Shown here one piece after another: positions 27,492 to 41,612 of a DNA stretch of 64,000 nucleotides (within the stretch, counting starts at the first letter, position 1; every line of letters begins with the position of its first letter). Source of the stretch: Cacajao melanocephalus (taxonomy: Eukaryota; Chordata; Mammalia; Primates; Pitheciidae); contig CAUYLG010033237.1 in NCBI GenBank assembly GCA_963573385.1, positions 1 through 64,000 of the forward strand. The letters are read 5' to 3'. Below the pieces are notes generated by a model. That model was not told the DNA's origin. It searched no databases and saw nothing but the letters and a program-made list of their open reading frames with translations. The position numbers and the translations under genes are program-made.

Positions 27492-28239
27492 AATGGCATT
27501 TGCTGTGTTTTCTGTGTGCATTCCATTGTCTTCCGACCCCAGTGGTTGAACAAGGTAAGAAGTGGGTCAAAAGAAGACGTCAGCACCCATGGTGTGCTCT
27601 GTGAGTGCCTGCGTGCTCCCCAAAGCAGCTCAGTGTGTGCTGCGTGTTCTCTTTTGTTCCCAGTCCCTGTCCATCCCTAAAAAGTCTTGCATTCATTCTG
27701 CTTCTAAATGGTTTCCTCTTTTTGCAAAGCATCATTTATACCCCCAGAGAAAAGAATGTGAGCTCAGAGGCGTCTTTGTCCAAAGAAACTTTGAAGGCAG
27801 ATTCCTTGAGCTCTCGAGACATTCCACAGACAGTAGTTCCTTTCCTCATGGATGGATGTATTTAACTCTGGCAGGAACCTTTGACATATTTTTTCCATAG
27901 TTCCTTTTATCGTGATTTCCTAGGAACATTTCAGTGTTGAAAATGTAGATAGAAATGAAAATATGCAATATTCTTGCCGGGTTTCAAACAAACGAGAAAC
28001 TTTTGTTTTACATTTTTTGATAATAACTTTCTTATGAAAACTGTGGGAATGTCTTGCTTACATGGAAAATGTGTTATGAAATAATGTTTACAGATTACAT
28101 TTCTGTGAATCAAATCCTACTAGGCGAGATGGTTAAAGGAATTTGTCGTGCTCTTTGTTTTACGGTAAAAGTGCGTTTTATAGGGCAGTCTCTTAACTTG
28201 CCTGTGTGCCAGTCCTATGCATTATTACATCAGAACAGC

Positions 28240-28458
28240 TGCTTCCCCTGACTCTGACCCAAGTCATGGCTACTTTTCCACCTTGATTACCATTAGGGTC
28301 TCCTCACTAGCCCCTTAATTCCACCCTTGCTTTTAGTACGTCATCCTTAGTGATCCCATTAAAACATAAATACCTTTTAAAACTTAACTTCTCTATTCAG
28401 AACTCTCCAACAGCCCTTCATTTCCTTCAGGGTGGAATCCAGAATTCCTACAATTGTA
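28240..28458 (+). mobile_element. L2 fragment, left part
   Basis: CTTTTCCACCTTGATTACC and AACTCTCCAACAGCCCTTCA with CAGGGTGGAATCCAGAATTCC match L2 upstream of its 3' tail. The remainder resumes at 29030 after an L1 insertion. Confidence 0.6.
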
Positions 28459-29022
28459 CTTACATTTTTCACCCAGCAATCCCACTACTGGGTATATACC
28501 CAAAAGATTATAAATCATTGTATTATAAAGATACATGCACATAAATGTTTACTGCAGCACTATTCACAATGGTAAAGACATGGGACCAACCCAAACCCCC
28601 ATCAATGACAGACTAAATAAAGAAAATGTGGTACATATACACCATGGAATACTATGCAGCCCTAAAAAGGAATGAGATCATATCCTTCGCAGGAACATGG
28701 ATGAAGCTGGAAGCCATCATCCTCAGTACACTAACACAGGAACGGAAAACCAAACACCACCAAACACGTGTTCTCACTCGTAAGTGGGAGCTGAACAATG
28801 AATATGTGGATACAGGGAGGGGAACAACATACACTGGGGCCTATTGGTAGGGGACGAGAGGAGAGAGAGCATTAGTACAAATAGCTAATGCATGTGGGGC
28901 TTGATACCTAGATGACAGGTTGACAGGTGCAGCAAACCGCCACGGCACATGTTTACTTGTGTAACAAACCTACACATTCTGCACATGTATCCTGGAACTT
29001 AAGGTAAAATAAAAATAAACAC
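28459..29022 (+). mobile_element. Primate L1 3' end, inserted in L2
   Basis: ACCCAGCAATCCCACTACTG, ACACCATGGAATACTATGCA, GTTCTCACTCGTAAGTGGGA and the 3'UTR with TTGTGTAACAAACCTACACA plus AATAAAAATAAA tail. 5'-truncated to about 560 bp. Confidence 0.9.
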
Positions 29023-29029
29023 ACAGGCA

Positions 29030-29395
29030 CTGGCTGTTCCCTCCACCCAGAATGCCTTCCCCACATACTCACGTGGCCATTCCTCTTATCTCTTTCAAGA
29101 CTTCCCTCAACTTTCACCTTTCCAGGAAGGCCTGCTGTGACCAGTCTGTGTAAAATTGCAGTCCCCCCTTGCCCCTATCTCTTTCCCTGCTCTGTTTTTG
29201 GGGCTTACGTCCTTCTAATACATTATCTTGTATTTGCTTACTTATGCTTATCATCCTCATCACTAGAATGTCAACTAAATGAAGACAGAACAGTTTCCTG
29301 TTTGGGTGGCTGCTATATCTGCAGTGCCTAGCCTGGTGCCAGTACAGAAAAGAAACTCAAAATGTTTATTAAATGAACGAGTGAATGAGTTCATT
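29030..29395 (+). mobile_element. L2 fragment, right part
   Basis: GGCTGTTCCCTCCACCCAGA, TCAAGACTTCCCTCAACTTTC, GAAGGCCTGCTGTGACCAG, ATCACTAGAATGTCAACTAA and AATGTTTATTAAATGAACGA follow the L2 3' end consensus. Confidence 0.75.
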
Positions 29396-29508
29396 GGATG
29401 TTTTTCATGTGTAATCTAAACAGAAGCAAATTCTAATTTTCTATATAGTTTAAGACTATAAGAAAGGTAAAGTCCATTAATGTATGTATTTTGAAAACTG
29501 TTTTTGTA

Positions 29509-29806
29509 AGCCAGGCACGGTGGCTCACCCTCGTAATCCCAGCACTTTGGGAGGCCGAGGTGGATGGATCACCTGAGCTCAGGAGTTCAAAAACAGCCTG
29601 GGCAACAAGGCAAAACCCTGTCTCCACCAAAAATACAAAAAATTAGCTGGGCGTAGTGGTGTGTACCTGTTGGCTCAGCTACTCAGGTGGCTGAGGTGAG
29701 AGGATCACTTGAGCCTGGGAGGCAGAGGTTGCAGTGAGCCGTGATTGCGCCACTGCACTCCAGGCTGGATGACAAAGCGAGGACCAATCTCAAAGTAAAT
29801 AACTAG
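29509..29806 (+). mobile_element. Alu, full-length dimer
   Basis: AGCCAGGCACGGTGGCTCAC through CACTCCAGGCTGGATGAC. It lies just upstream of the long CT tract. Confidence 0.88.
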
Positions 29807-29814
29807 AGAAAACT

Positions 29815-30027
29815 AACTTTCTTTATTTCTTTCTTTCCTTCCTTCCTTTCTCTCTCCCTTCCTCTCTGCCTTTCTTTCCTTCCTTCCTTCCTTCTTTCTT
29901 TCTTCCTTTTCCATTCCTTCCTTCTTTCTTTCTTTTCCCTTCCTTCCTTCCCTCCCTCCCTCCTTCTCTCCTTTCCTTCTTTCTTTCTTTCTTTCTTTTT
30001 CCTTCCTACCTTCCTTCCTTTCTTCTG
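29815..30027. repeat. Long (CTTT/CCTT)n polypyrimidine tract
   Basis: About 210 bp of nearly pure plus-strand pyrimidine built from TTTC, CCTT and CCCT units with only a few A or G interruptions. Mirror-symmetric blocks could form triplex (H-DNA). The GAAA-rich reverse frame is not a gene. Confidence 0.9.
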
Positions 30028-30114
30028 GTCCAGAATTTTCTAAACCTGGGGAGGCATAAGACATAGGAGCAAGAAAGCCCCTACTTAGGGCTTGCTCAAA
30101 GCATTTGACCACTC

Positions 30115-30238
30115 TCAGTTTTTGTCTCAGTAAAATATGTGTAATGATAGCTGCTATTGTTGTGAGGATTAGAGATAATGCACATGAAGTGCCTGACCCA
30201 CCTCGATGACTACTACTTAAATAAGCTTTATGTCATTC
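30115..30238 (+). mobile_element. MIR
   Basis: TCTCAGTAAAATATGTGTAATG, GTTGTGAGGATTAGAGATAA and ATGAAGTGCCTGACCC fit the MIR order. Confidence 0.7.
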
Positions 30239-30654
30239 TTTGGATCTGTCCTCAGCAGTCCTAGCAACTTAAGACATCTGCAGAGCAAACAAACAAGCAA
30301 GCAAAACAACTCCTGCTTCCTTCAGGGAGCCCTTTGCCCGCCACACCCTTAGGGGTTCTTTTAGAGACTGCGTAGTGAGGACGTCAAAGCTATGCACCAT
30401 CCTGCACCTAGGGAGGAACAGTGAGTCAAGGATCAGGTCCTCTCCCCTTGCCCAGGATAAAGCAATTGCTTCCTTCTGTAGACTTGGCGCGACTCGCATT
30501 TTGCATCTGTGGGCTTCTGATGTTTTTGAGTCTTTTCCCTGTATCATTATCCCATGGTAGTCCTGTGAAATAGACAAGGCAGCCACAGATACTCTCAGCA
30601 ACAGGCTCCAAATGACTTGCCTGTGGCCACAGGGTGTCCTGAACTTCAAGTGAG

Positions 30655-31180
30655 TGCCCATTTTTACAACAAATATTTGACTCTCTGTTTTCTGTCAGGT
30701 GCTGTTCTAGGCGCTGAGAAGAAAGTAATGTCTCGGTTCTCATGGAACATACGTTCTAGGGGAGGGGAAAGGGACAAGAAGCAAACACAAGGATATATGA
30801 AACATGCCAGGTACACAGAAGAATGACGCAAGGTGATGGGCTGCAGGTTTGCGGGGGACTGGCATTTGAAAGAGGGAAAGCAGGTAAAGCCTTGCTGAGA
30901 TGACGGCATTTGGGAGGAGACAGAAGAGTGTTGAGTGCAGATGCAGCAAGGGCAAGGCCCCTGAGGCAGGACCATGCCTGGCTCTCTGGAGCACAGCAGG
31001 GAAGCCAAAGACTGGGTAGGTGGGAGGGAGTCGGGAGAGGTGGTCAGAGAGCATGCAGAGGATCAGGGCTTGCCTGGCTCTCTAGGCGATCATAAGGTTG
31101 GATTTTTACTGTGAGTGAGATCAGACAGGAAGCTCTAAGGGTTTTAAGAAGGGGAGTGACACGATCTGACCTACCTGTAA
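30655..31180 (+). mobile_element. Ancient dispersed repeat, second copy
   Basis: It begins TGTCAGGTGCTGTTCTAGGC, then CATGGAACATACGTTCTAGG, GCAAGGCCCCTGAGGCAGGA, TAAGGTTGGATTTTTACTGT and GAAGGGGAGTGACACGATCT. The order parallels 25165-25850. I cannot name the family. Confidence 0.5.
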
Positions 31181-32150
31181 TCAGAATCATCTAACTGAGG
31201 TCACCCAGACAGGAGGGAGCCAAGGGGAGCCAGGGAGAGCAGCTTGCAACAGGGGCAGCCAGGAGGTGTTGGCCACTGAGACCAGGCCTATGGCCGTGGG
31301 GTGTTGAGAAGTGGTTCGACCCTGGCCATCTCTTGCAGGTAAAACTGGAAGATTTTGCTGAAAGATTGAACATGGCATTTCAGAGAAATAGAGATTTTTA
31401 AAGACGAACTCTGACTTTTTGGCTGGAGCAACTGGAAGAATGAGGTTGCCATGAACCAAAAAGAGAGACTGCAGGTGGAGCAGGTTTTTGTGCGTTTCGT
31501 CTGTCGCATTGTTTCTTCAAGGGGTTTAGGTGAAAGCAGGAATTAAGCTTGGGGCATGTGAAGTTTATTAGCTAGCCAAGGGGAGATGCCTCACAGGCAT
31601 GCTGGTAGGGTGCTGGTAGGATCCCAGGGCCTCATCTGGTATTGGGATGCATCAGCATGTAGAGTGTAGAGGCCGCTCACACCCATGAAAGTAGAAGAAA
31701 TCATCTCGAAAGTGGTGTAAACAAGGAAGCAGCCAGAGGCTGCAGCGCGGTAGGACTTCAGCATTTGCTGATTAGGGGAGGGAAGGAACCAACACAGGAA
31801 ACTGACAAGTTGTGATCTGTGGCAGGAGGAGAGCTGGGGAAAGAGGTGTCTGGGAAGCCAGGGAAGAAAGTAGGGGTGGGATGACCTCTGTCTGTCACAT
31901 GGTGCTGGTAACTCAAGCACCTGAGGTCCGAGATGTGACCGTCCTTCCAGCAATGTGGAGGTAACTTTGGTGGGCTAAACACCCACTCTTTCTCTTGCTA
32001 ATATAAAAAAAAAAATTATTGGTTTTATTGTTAAAAATTAAAGCCTTAGATTTTAATATTACTTTTTATATTGGCAAGATAAATTGTTTTCAATATTGGA
32101 AAGAGGAACGTTTTTAACAATAAAAAATCCAAGCAGGAGCATGGATTTTT
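31181..32150. other. Unassigned intergenic DNA
   Basis: No recognised repeat. Open frames on both strands are short and without family similarity. Confidence 0.35.
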
Positions 32151-32159
32151 ATTTTAAGG

Positions 32160-33350
32160 TTATAACTTTTTTAAATTTTTATTTATAGAAATATATAGAA
32201 AGAGAAAAATTACTCATAATCCCATCCTCCAGAGGCATTTTTATGCATTTTTTCTTATATATTTGAGGCCATATTATGTATATGTATTTTGGGCATGTGG
32301 AACCTTCTTTTATAAACATAATATATCCCTTGGTCATTGAAAGCACTGGGCAAACATTATTTTTAGTGACTGCACTGCATACCCTATACATGATACATGA
32401 TAATTTATCGCTCTTTTGCTGTATCTAAGTTCCCAAATGTTTACTATTATATATAGTGTTGATAATCACTTCCAGGCTCTCAGTGGAAGTTCGTTGTTTA
32501 GGATAGCTAGCTAGAAGTGATAGAAATCAAAGGGAGTTGAGGGTGCAAACATTTAGAGCACTTTCTACATATCACCAAATTGATTTTGACAGAGTTTGTA
32601 TGAATATACACACCCACCCAAAATGAAGGAGGTATGCCTTCTTACCACTCTCTTTTGGCTTTGAATATCATCAGTTGTGTTGAAATGTTTATTTCTTCTT
32701 ATTAAAGCAATATTTTTATTGAAAACTTGAAAAATCAGAAGTGCATAGAGAATTTTTAAACAAACAATAGAAACAACAGTCTTTTAATACTTTTGGTGAT
32801 TTTTCTATGAATTAGAATCATACCTTTGTGTTTACACACACACTGTATATGTGCATATGTATTTATTTCTTAATTTTACATTACTTGGTGAAGCATTTTC
32901 CATGTCATTAAATATAATTCCAAAACATGGCTTTTAATGACCCTGTCATCTTTCATTCTATTGGAGTGCTGTTACTTATTTGCTATCCTCTGATTGTTGG
33001 GTGTTTATATTAATTTTTAGTATCATAAATAATGCTTATATTCGAATCATTGTATGCATCATTTGATTCTTCAATGTAAGCTCCTAGAACAGGAGTTACA
33101 AGGTCCAAAATGAAAATACATTAGAAATTTTCCCCCAGAAAGACTATACTAATTTTTGCTACTACCAACATTGTGAAAAAGGAATGCGTTTGTACTGTGA
33201 CCCCTCCCACACTGTGTGTCAGTCATTTTTCAATTCTTTTTTGATAGTAGAGTAGAAATAGTTTATCAATGATGTTTGCCTTTTTTCATGAGCTAATTAT
33301 GGATTACAAAGGTATGGCTTTTGTTCATGTCTTTCATCAATTTATCTATT
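32160..33350. mobile_element. Decayed old LINE sequence (tentative)
   Basis: Phrases such as ACTCATAATCCCATCCTCCAG, TGTTGGGTGTTTATATTAATTTTTAG and CATAAATAATGCTTATATTC resemble reversed old L1/HAL1 UTR and ORF2 ends. Too decayed for confident limits. Confidence 0.35.
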
Positions 33351-36300
33351 GGAGTCTTATATTCTTCTTAGTTATCTGGCAAAGCCAATCAGGCATTAAG
33401 GGTATTGATGTTATGCCATATTTGGGGTAAATATTGCCCCCACTTATTTGCATTGATTTTATAATGGCATTATAAATCTATAAAGTTTTAACATCTTGTG
33501 TAGGGACATTTATCAATATTTTTCTTTTCTTTTAATTTTAGAAAATTCTTTGCCGTCTGAAAGTAATATACCTCTATATATTTATAAACTATAACTCAAG
33601 ATTTCTTTTAACTGTTTTAAAAGTTATTTCTTCCTATGTATAGCTAAAGGTAACACCCTAAACTGCCTTTTTTCCCTAGAAGTAACCAAATTTACTCACA
33701 TAGGCCAGGAATTTCTATGACATATTTCAAATTCAGCCTCTCACTGGACACTTCCAGAACAAAGCAACATAAATAGTAAGTGACCTATCTGAACAGTTCT
33801 AATAGTTTGAGGTTTTGTTTGGGCATCAGTCAGCATATCACAGGCTATGCTGCAGTCATCAGCAGGTCACACCTCTTCTACATCTTGCCAGGAAGTGACA
33901 CCCCTCATTTCTACCAGTAGCCCGTGGACCAGAGCTAGTCACATGGCCCTATCTAATTGCAGGGGCCTGGGGAAGGCAGAGAAGCCAATGGAATAGTTTG
34001 GGTGCATCACCCCCCTGTATTCTGCTATTTGCTGTCTTGTTGGCCCAGAGAACACAGAATAAGGTTTTTCCATATGTGTTTTCAAATATTTGAGAATAGC
34101 AGTGATATTGCCCTTCCCTACATATACCTATTGCCATGCACATACAAACCCCAAGTCCTTGGTGGTATCTGATATTCTGGAAGACAAACCTCTACTCTTT
34201 TGATCACTCGTTTTTTCTATGATGCAGTTTCACATCTCCTTGCCATCCTGGCAGCCCCTTTCTGCATGCCTTGTCGCTTATTAATACCCAAAATATCTTG
34301 TGATTAAAACAGAGATGTGTATTATACTTATTTTTCCATTTCATTCGCTTTTGGTCTTATATTCCTGAAGGCAGAGCCTTTAGCTTCTTCTCCTTGATAG
34401 ACCCTTCACACTACACCTTCCTATCCAGCTAGCACAAGGCCTGACTAGCAGCTTCTCCTGACTAGTAGCTTCTCCATTTGCCAAATGAATTATACATCAG
34501 TAGTTTCCATTGACTTGGGATCATGATTCTCACCAACACAAGAAGCTGTATCCTAGAGCCATTACCTAAAAGCAGTTCATGCAGCTGCTCTAACTGCTTT
34601 CTGTTATAATCTGCTCAAGCCATACCATTACATACCATTTCTGTGCTTCAGCTTCTCAGGGCTTCCTGCTGCTACATGTTTTCTCATTGGGTTTGATGAA
34701 TCACTAGAGTGTGAAAAAGTAGACAACTTAGAAAAACAATGTCGCTAAGCTGACAGTGATTGTGAAAATCTTGAAGTCTCTGCTGATTTAGCATGAGGGA
34801 GAAAAAGGGACTTTTTAAGACATATTCTCCAAATCCTCGTACTACTTTTAGACAGGAAAATTTGCCTTGATCAGTCTTGTATTCTTAAACAAAAAGCCTT
34901 CCTTCTTTGCCTCCCTCCCCGACAGGGAGCTTTATTGTTCCCACAGAGGCAGATGGTGACAGTGGACCAGAGGGGTCTGTAAGGGCCAGACTTCTTTACA
35001 GATGCTTCTGCCAGGAAAATTTGCCCTGGTGGCATTTGAGACTGTTTACAGGACAGTGTAAAGTTGGCTTCTGTATTACCCAGTTATCTATTTCTTATTT
35101 ATGTTCCAAACCTATTTAAAATGCTAAGCATTTTAAAAATACTTGCATCTTATCATACTTAAAATATTTGCATCTTACAACCCATGATAAGTGCTGTGCT
35201 AAAAATCCATGTGATAGCTAGTCATTACATGTATATTAAATCCTGGTTGGGACCCAGAGACACAGTTCTAAAGCTTAGCCTAGATTCAAACTTTTATTGG
35301 GACACCTAAATATACTGAAACTTAGCTTAAATTTTTCCTTTAACCTACCTACTAGTTTCCAAATACACATTCATCTACACGTCATCTTCTAACTTCCTTC
35401 ATTATCATGACTAAATGCTAGCAGTCTGTTTCTCAAAAGAGTGAGATTATCATTAGGCCTCTCTTGAAACTGGTGAAGTCAAACTCATGTCAAACTGCCA
35501 TTCATGAAACGCACACTAAATGCATCTTTAAAACCCAACAATTCTATGCAGTACCCTAAAGGTATTTTCAAACATTATTTCCAAAACACTTTTTTGTTCC
35601 AAGTAATGTGGGTAGGCCTAGCAATTAACTAATTTCCAGTCAAGCCTGAAATATCAAAGGTTAGTCCTCAGAGATGGTGGTGTGTGAAAGAATGGGAGCT
35701 CTTGTTTGAAAATTCAGCTGTGTTGATTTTACAATTCAGGACTGGAAAATGGCCAAAAGACTTTATTAACCTTCTTTTCAATCTTCCCTAAGAATTCTCT
35801 CATATCTAGGATGCCAATTACACTCCACAAATCCATGCTTATTTTGTGGTGCCCTGGGGGTGCCTGCCTGTTGTGATCCGTAGAGTTAACTGCAGTGGGT
35901 AGAGGTTTGGGACTGAAAGAGTCAGTTTTAACCCAAGGACAGGGCATCTTTTCCCCTGGCATCTCAGTCAAGTTTGGGGACGCTGGGGGCTTGTAGGATA
36001 CCCCAAAGAAGAAGAAGTTCCAACACATACTTATTCTTTGAGGGTTGGCTGGTCGCTTGATGCTTACTGTAGCCTGGTTTTCATCCTGTCTATCCTGCTG
36101 ACTATCCTGACCCTCCTTTTAGTTCCTGTTACTCTTGACTCAGAGGCTGAAATCTTTATTGCTCTCTCACCTGTACTTTTGCTTCTGCATTCTTTACTTC
36201 TGGGCCTTTCTATCCTCAGGCCCTGGGACTCTCTCCCTGCATCTGTCCCAGCTCTGAGGATGGGATCTGCAGAGCCGCACTTCCCGGGTTTAAAAACACC

Positions 36301-37660
36301 TGCTCTCATCACTCAGGAACATTGCAGAGAAAATCCAGATACGATATGTTTATGGTATGATGTGTCCCAATTTGAATATACTTCAAGAAGAGGAACAGGA
36401 ACAGTTTAAAGTGCAAAAACTGAAATTTGTCCAGAAATAGATGTTAGCAAACTTTACATGTAAATTCAAAATATATAAAAATGGTGATGGTATTTTGTAT
36501 GGACAGTGACTCCTGCACAGAAATTTTTTTGTAGCACAGCAATAAGCCCAGATTTCAAGTAGAGAGGAAGCTGGGATGATACAGACTATAAACCTATCAA
36601 TCTTTAAAAAGTAACCTATTCCCCCTTCCCCATCAAAACATGTAGTCATGTACATTCATTTCTGTCTAGTAGTATTCATTTTGGTAAAGACTGTGCTCAT
36701 GTTGCCATAATTAAAAGTCTACGTACTGAGTTGTAAGATGCAACTTTCATAAAAGCCATCTATCAAAATGTCTGAAACATCTAAAATGTTGGTATGATTG
36801 AAACCCCTCTTCAGTGCTGGCCAAACACACATTTCCCATCCCTTAACATCTAATAAACCATTGTGTAGCTATGTTTCAAGTTTAGGATTACAAGGCCTAG
36901 TAGAGTCAAGATACCACCGAGAAACAGCCAACTCTGGTCTTCTCTGGATTCGTCAATTATTTTTAAAATAACTATCAACTACATAACTGGAATGCTTTAA
37001 AAAAAATGAAACATTGTGTCAGATTGACTGATTATTTGGGATACAATACTCTTCACATGGTGGAAGATAATAAAAAATGATTATAAAGTTTACCTGCTCA
37101 CAAATTCTAAATAACTCAGGTAGATACTCTCTGCCTCAAGGAGGTGAGGCATAACTCTCCATGCTGCAAATGCAGACTGCTCATTATATTGTAATTTCCT
37201 TCCAAAGTGCACTAAAGAGAGAAAAGAGGAACTTTACAATGAGAGACCTGCAAACACTATGTCAGGCAGGTGGTCAAGGTGAATGCCAACAGTGATACAT
37301 GCCCTTGATAGGATGTGAGCAGAAGGGCACTTTACCTCTGCAGTCTTCCTTCCAAAAACCCGGAGCCTTAGTCTAACCATCAGACAAACCCCAATTGATG
37401 TCCTTTCTACAAAATGGCTGACCACCGCTCCTTAAAACTGTCATCAAAAAATAAGGAAAACCTTAGGCTGAGCGGGGCCAAAAGCAGGGTATGTTGCCAT
37501 TTCTCATAGGTGCACACAGAGTTCCAAGTGCTTTAAACTGTTTTTTGCTGATTTATTTTACTCATTTCGTCTTACCTAGAAATGTTTGTGGTTATTTGCT
37601 TAGCACCTGCTATGCAAAATCCAGTGAAGGATTCCCGGTTAATATCTGTGGCATTTTTCT
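33351..37660. other. Unique-looking intergenic DNA
   Basis: About 4.3 kb with no Alu or young L1, unusual in this repeat-dense interval. No exon with family similarity was found on either strand. Confidence 0.4.
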
Positions 37661-37664
37661 TCCC

Positions 37665-37780
37665 TTCCATTTGAGCTCCTGAATCTTTTTCCATCTTTTC
37701 CACCTGTGTATCCCCAGCACTGGGCGCAGTGGCCAGCTTATAAGAGGAACTCAAAATCTTTACTTATTAAATGAATAACT
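37665..37780 (+). mobile_element. L2 3' tail
   Basis: CACCTGTGTATCCCCAGCACTG, then AAAATCTTTACTTATTAAATGAA, is the end of L2. Confidence 0.6.
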
Positions 37781-37864
37781 TTGCAATGTTTTGACCTCCA
37801 AAAGGAACTCAATCCTTTGAGGTTGATTTTACACAATTGAAGCAGAGAGGATACAGAAGGTGTT

Positions 37865-38230
37865 GGACTTCACATATTGGCTCTAATATTTATTAGCTGT
37901 ACCTTAACTAAGGAAGCTAACCTCTTGGCCTCAAACCCATCCTGTAAAATGGGGATAATGTCTAACTGCCTCTCAGGTTTCCTCCAAGGACTAAAAGATG
38001 GAGTATATGTGATGCCTCTGGCACAGAGTGGTGCTCATGATCATGACAATAAGCCTTATAAGAGTTAAGTGGTTGAGAATGAAGACTTTAGAATCAGATC
38101 ATGGCCCACATCTACCATTGTCTTGCTGTGTGATACATGTAAACACATGGCACTGAGCCTGGCATATCGTGAATGATGGGTAGATTATTACCATTATTAT
38201 TAACAAACGTCAATTATCGTTATGGTGATT
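37865..38230 (+). mobile_element. Two adjacent MIR elements
   Basis: The first (37865-38045) has TATTAGCTGTACCTTAACTAAG, CATCCTGTAAAATGGGGATAA and TGCCTCTGGCACAGAGTGGT. The second (about 38065-38230) has GACTTTAGAATCAGATCATGG, TGCTGTGTGATACATGT and GGCACTGAGCCTGGCA. Both are plus strand. Confidence 0.7.
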
Positions 38231-38437
38231 ATTAATAAGTTACTTCTTTAAAACAACATGTAACAATATTCAAATCCATTTAGAAGGAAGAGAAATAAAA
38301 TTTTAGAGGAACTCGGGATAAGAAAATTCTGTAACACAGCACCAAATTCAGCTTTGGGTTTCTGGGCAACCACGGCAATAGAAAGAAACACAGCAGGTTA
38401 CATCATGACTGTTATCAGTTATAATTAGTCCACTAGA

Positions 38438-39060
<623 letters not shown>

Positions 39061-39094
39061 CTTTTTTTTACTCTCAGTATTTTAAGTAGAATTG

Positions 39095-39245
39095 ATACTA
39101 TTTATAATATATATCACTATAAAATATAATTATATAATTATATATTATAAACATTATAAATATATAATACAATGTGGTAGACATATATTAATATATAACA
39201 AATATATGTAGTACAATGATCTATAAAATAGAATGTTGTATGTTA
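39095..39245. repeat. (TA)-rich tract
   Basis: About 150 bp dominated by ATATAA/TATAAT units with many short palindromes. Confidence 0.8.
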
Positions 39246-39369
39246 GTTTACTATCATATACTTTCTATTATTTATAAAAGAGGCTTTGGATGTCCAAATG
39301 GGTAATATCTTCACCTACAATTTTAAAGAAAATGTGATAAATATCTTGGTAGGGAGAGAAGTATTAACA

Positions 39370-39475
39370 TGAATAATCACAATAGCTACCACTTATTGAA
39401 GGCTTCCATCATGTGTCAGACACAGTCCTAGTTTCTTTACATATATCAGTCATTTAAAAATTCACAAGTGGTGAA
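39370..39475 (+). mobile_element. MIR fragment
   Basis: ACCACTTATTGAAGGCTTCC, ATGTGTCAGACACAGTCCTAG and CTTTACATATATCAGTCATTT follow the MIR 3' half seen also at 61245. Confidence 0.6.
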
Positions 39476-39483
39476 ATTAACTG

Positions 39484-40130
<647 letters not shown>

Positions 40131-40884
40131 TATGAAATTCATTCTTACATTAAACCAAAACCCTTCATAACTGGCATAAGATATAAAAATATCTGTCTTC
40201 TGTTTCCACCTCTTTGGTATCATTCACAGCATTGACCAAGATGTAGGGCAGCAACTATTGCTCAATAAGTGGGTATTGATCAGTAGAATGCCTCCTTTTT
40301 CCCTGTGTCCCTCAGCTCTGTAATAGCAAGATATTTAAAGGTCTATGAAATTAGAGAATACATTGTCACCTGGAATTTTGTTGTGGTTTGCAGTCTGCAA
40401 GAAGAACATTGTGTGAGAAACATCAAGCGAGAGTGGAAGAGTCTACAGAGGGCCTCCCTGGGGCTCACCTGTGCTTTTTCCTGAGCCTCACTGTGTCAAG
40501 GTAAACTGAGTCAGAAAACCATGTGGGCAAAAAGAGTCTCCAGTTTTTGTTTAAAGCTTAAGTACTGTGAAGAAATATGTTACAGGTTGTTTTGAATTAG
40601 TTCATTAAAAAAAGTCTCAAATAATACTTTTCATAAGAGGTAAAAGTGTAAAAGACAGCAAATGAAGCTGGTCGGCTTGTCCTCAGCCCTATACACTCAA
40701 GTGAGACCAGCAGAAAGAAACCACGCAATTTAACAAGATACGTTTTAAAGTTTAACTGCAAGCCAAAAATATGAAGATGAGTCCTGCTCTAAGTATGAAT
40801 CGCAAGAAGAGGCAAGAAAACCTGTCTCTAGTTTAGGTGTCAAGACCTCTGAAGAATGGGGAAAGCCTAGAAGTAATTTGTATT

Positions 40885-41236
40885 AGTCTGTTCTCACCTG
40901 CTAGTAAAGACATACCCAAGACCAGGTAATTTATAAAGGAAATAGGTTTAGTGGACTCACAGTTCCGCATGACTGGGGAAGCCTCAGACTCATGGTGGAA
41001 GGCAAAGGAGAAGCAAAGTCACATCTTACATGGCAGCAAGCAAGTGAGCATGTGCAGGGAAGCTCACATTTACAAAACTATCAGATCTCGTGAGACTTAT
41101 TCATTACCACGAGAACCACATGGGGGAAACTGTCCCCATGATTCAATTATCTCTGCCTTGCCCCGCCCTTGACACATGGGGATTATTACAATTCGAGGTG
41201 AGATTTGAGTGGGGACACAGCCAAACCATATCATCA
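40885..41236 (-). mobile_element. THE1/MST-like LTR, reverse
   Basis: TGTATTAGTCTGTTCTCACC, AAGACATACCCAAGACCAGG, ACAGTTCCGCATGACTGGGG, AACTATCAGATCTCGTGAGA and GACACAGCCAAACCATATCA. This is the complete reversed MaLR LTR order; solo. Confidence 0.85.
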
Positions 41237-41362
41237 TTCAAAAGAGAGCTGCAGAGGTGGGTGTAACTTTGGAAAATATATCTAGTAAGCAAAGAATAGG
41301 GTAGTTTATGTTACCTTTCTGAGGAAAAGTGAGGAATTTAGTAATGATTTAAAATACATGGT

Positions 41363-41612
41363 CTTAAGTGACTTTCATTTTTTTTTTTTTTTGAGACAGA
41401 GTTCAGGTGATTCTCCTGCCTCAGCCTCCTGAGTAGCTGGGATTAGAGGCATGCACCACCATGCCCAGCTAATTTTGTAATTTTAGTAGAGATGGGATTT
41501 CTCCATGTTGGTCAGGCTGGTCTTGAACTCCTGACTTCAGGTGATCTGCCCATCTCTGCCTCCCAAAGTGCTAGAATTACAGGCATGAGCCACCATGCCT
41601 GGCCTTAAGTGA
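41363..41612 (-). mobile_element. Alu with internal deletion and 9-bp TSD
   Basis: Body 41372-41603. After the T-run and GAGACAGAGTT it jumps to CAGGTGATTCTCCTGCC, losing roughly 80 bp. CTTAAGTGA repeats at 41363-41371 and 41604-41612. Confidence 0.92.

Noticed and set aside
28626..28850. 74-codon frame starting MWYIYTMEYYAALKRNE
   Set aside because: It is the C-terminal remnant of L1 ORF2 in a truncated element, not a gene.
29813..30112. Lys/Glu-rich minus-strand frame
   Set aside because: It is a translation of the polypyrimidine tract and not a charged protein.
39095..39245. AT-rich tract as a replication origin or scaffold attachment site
   Set aside because: Base composition alone does not support either; it is treated as simple sequence.
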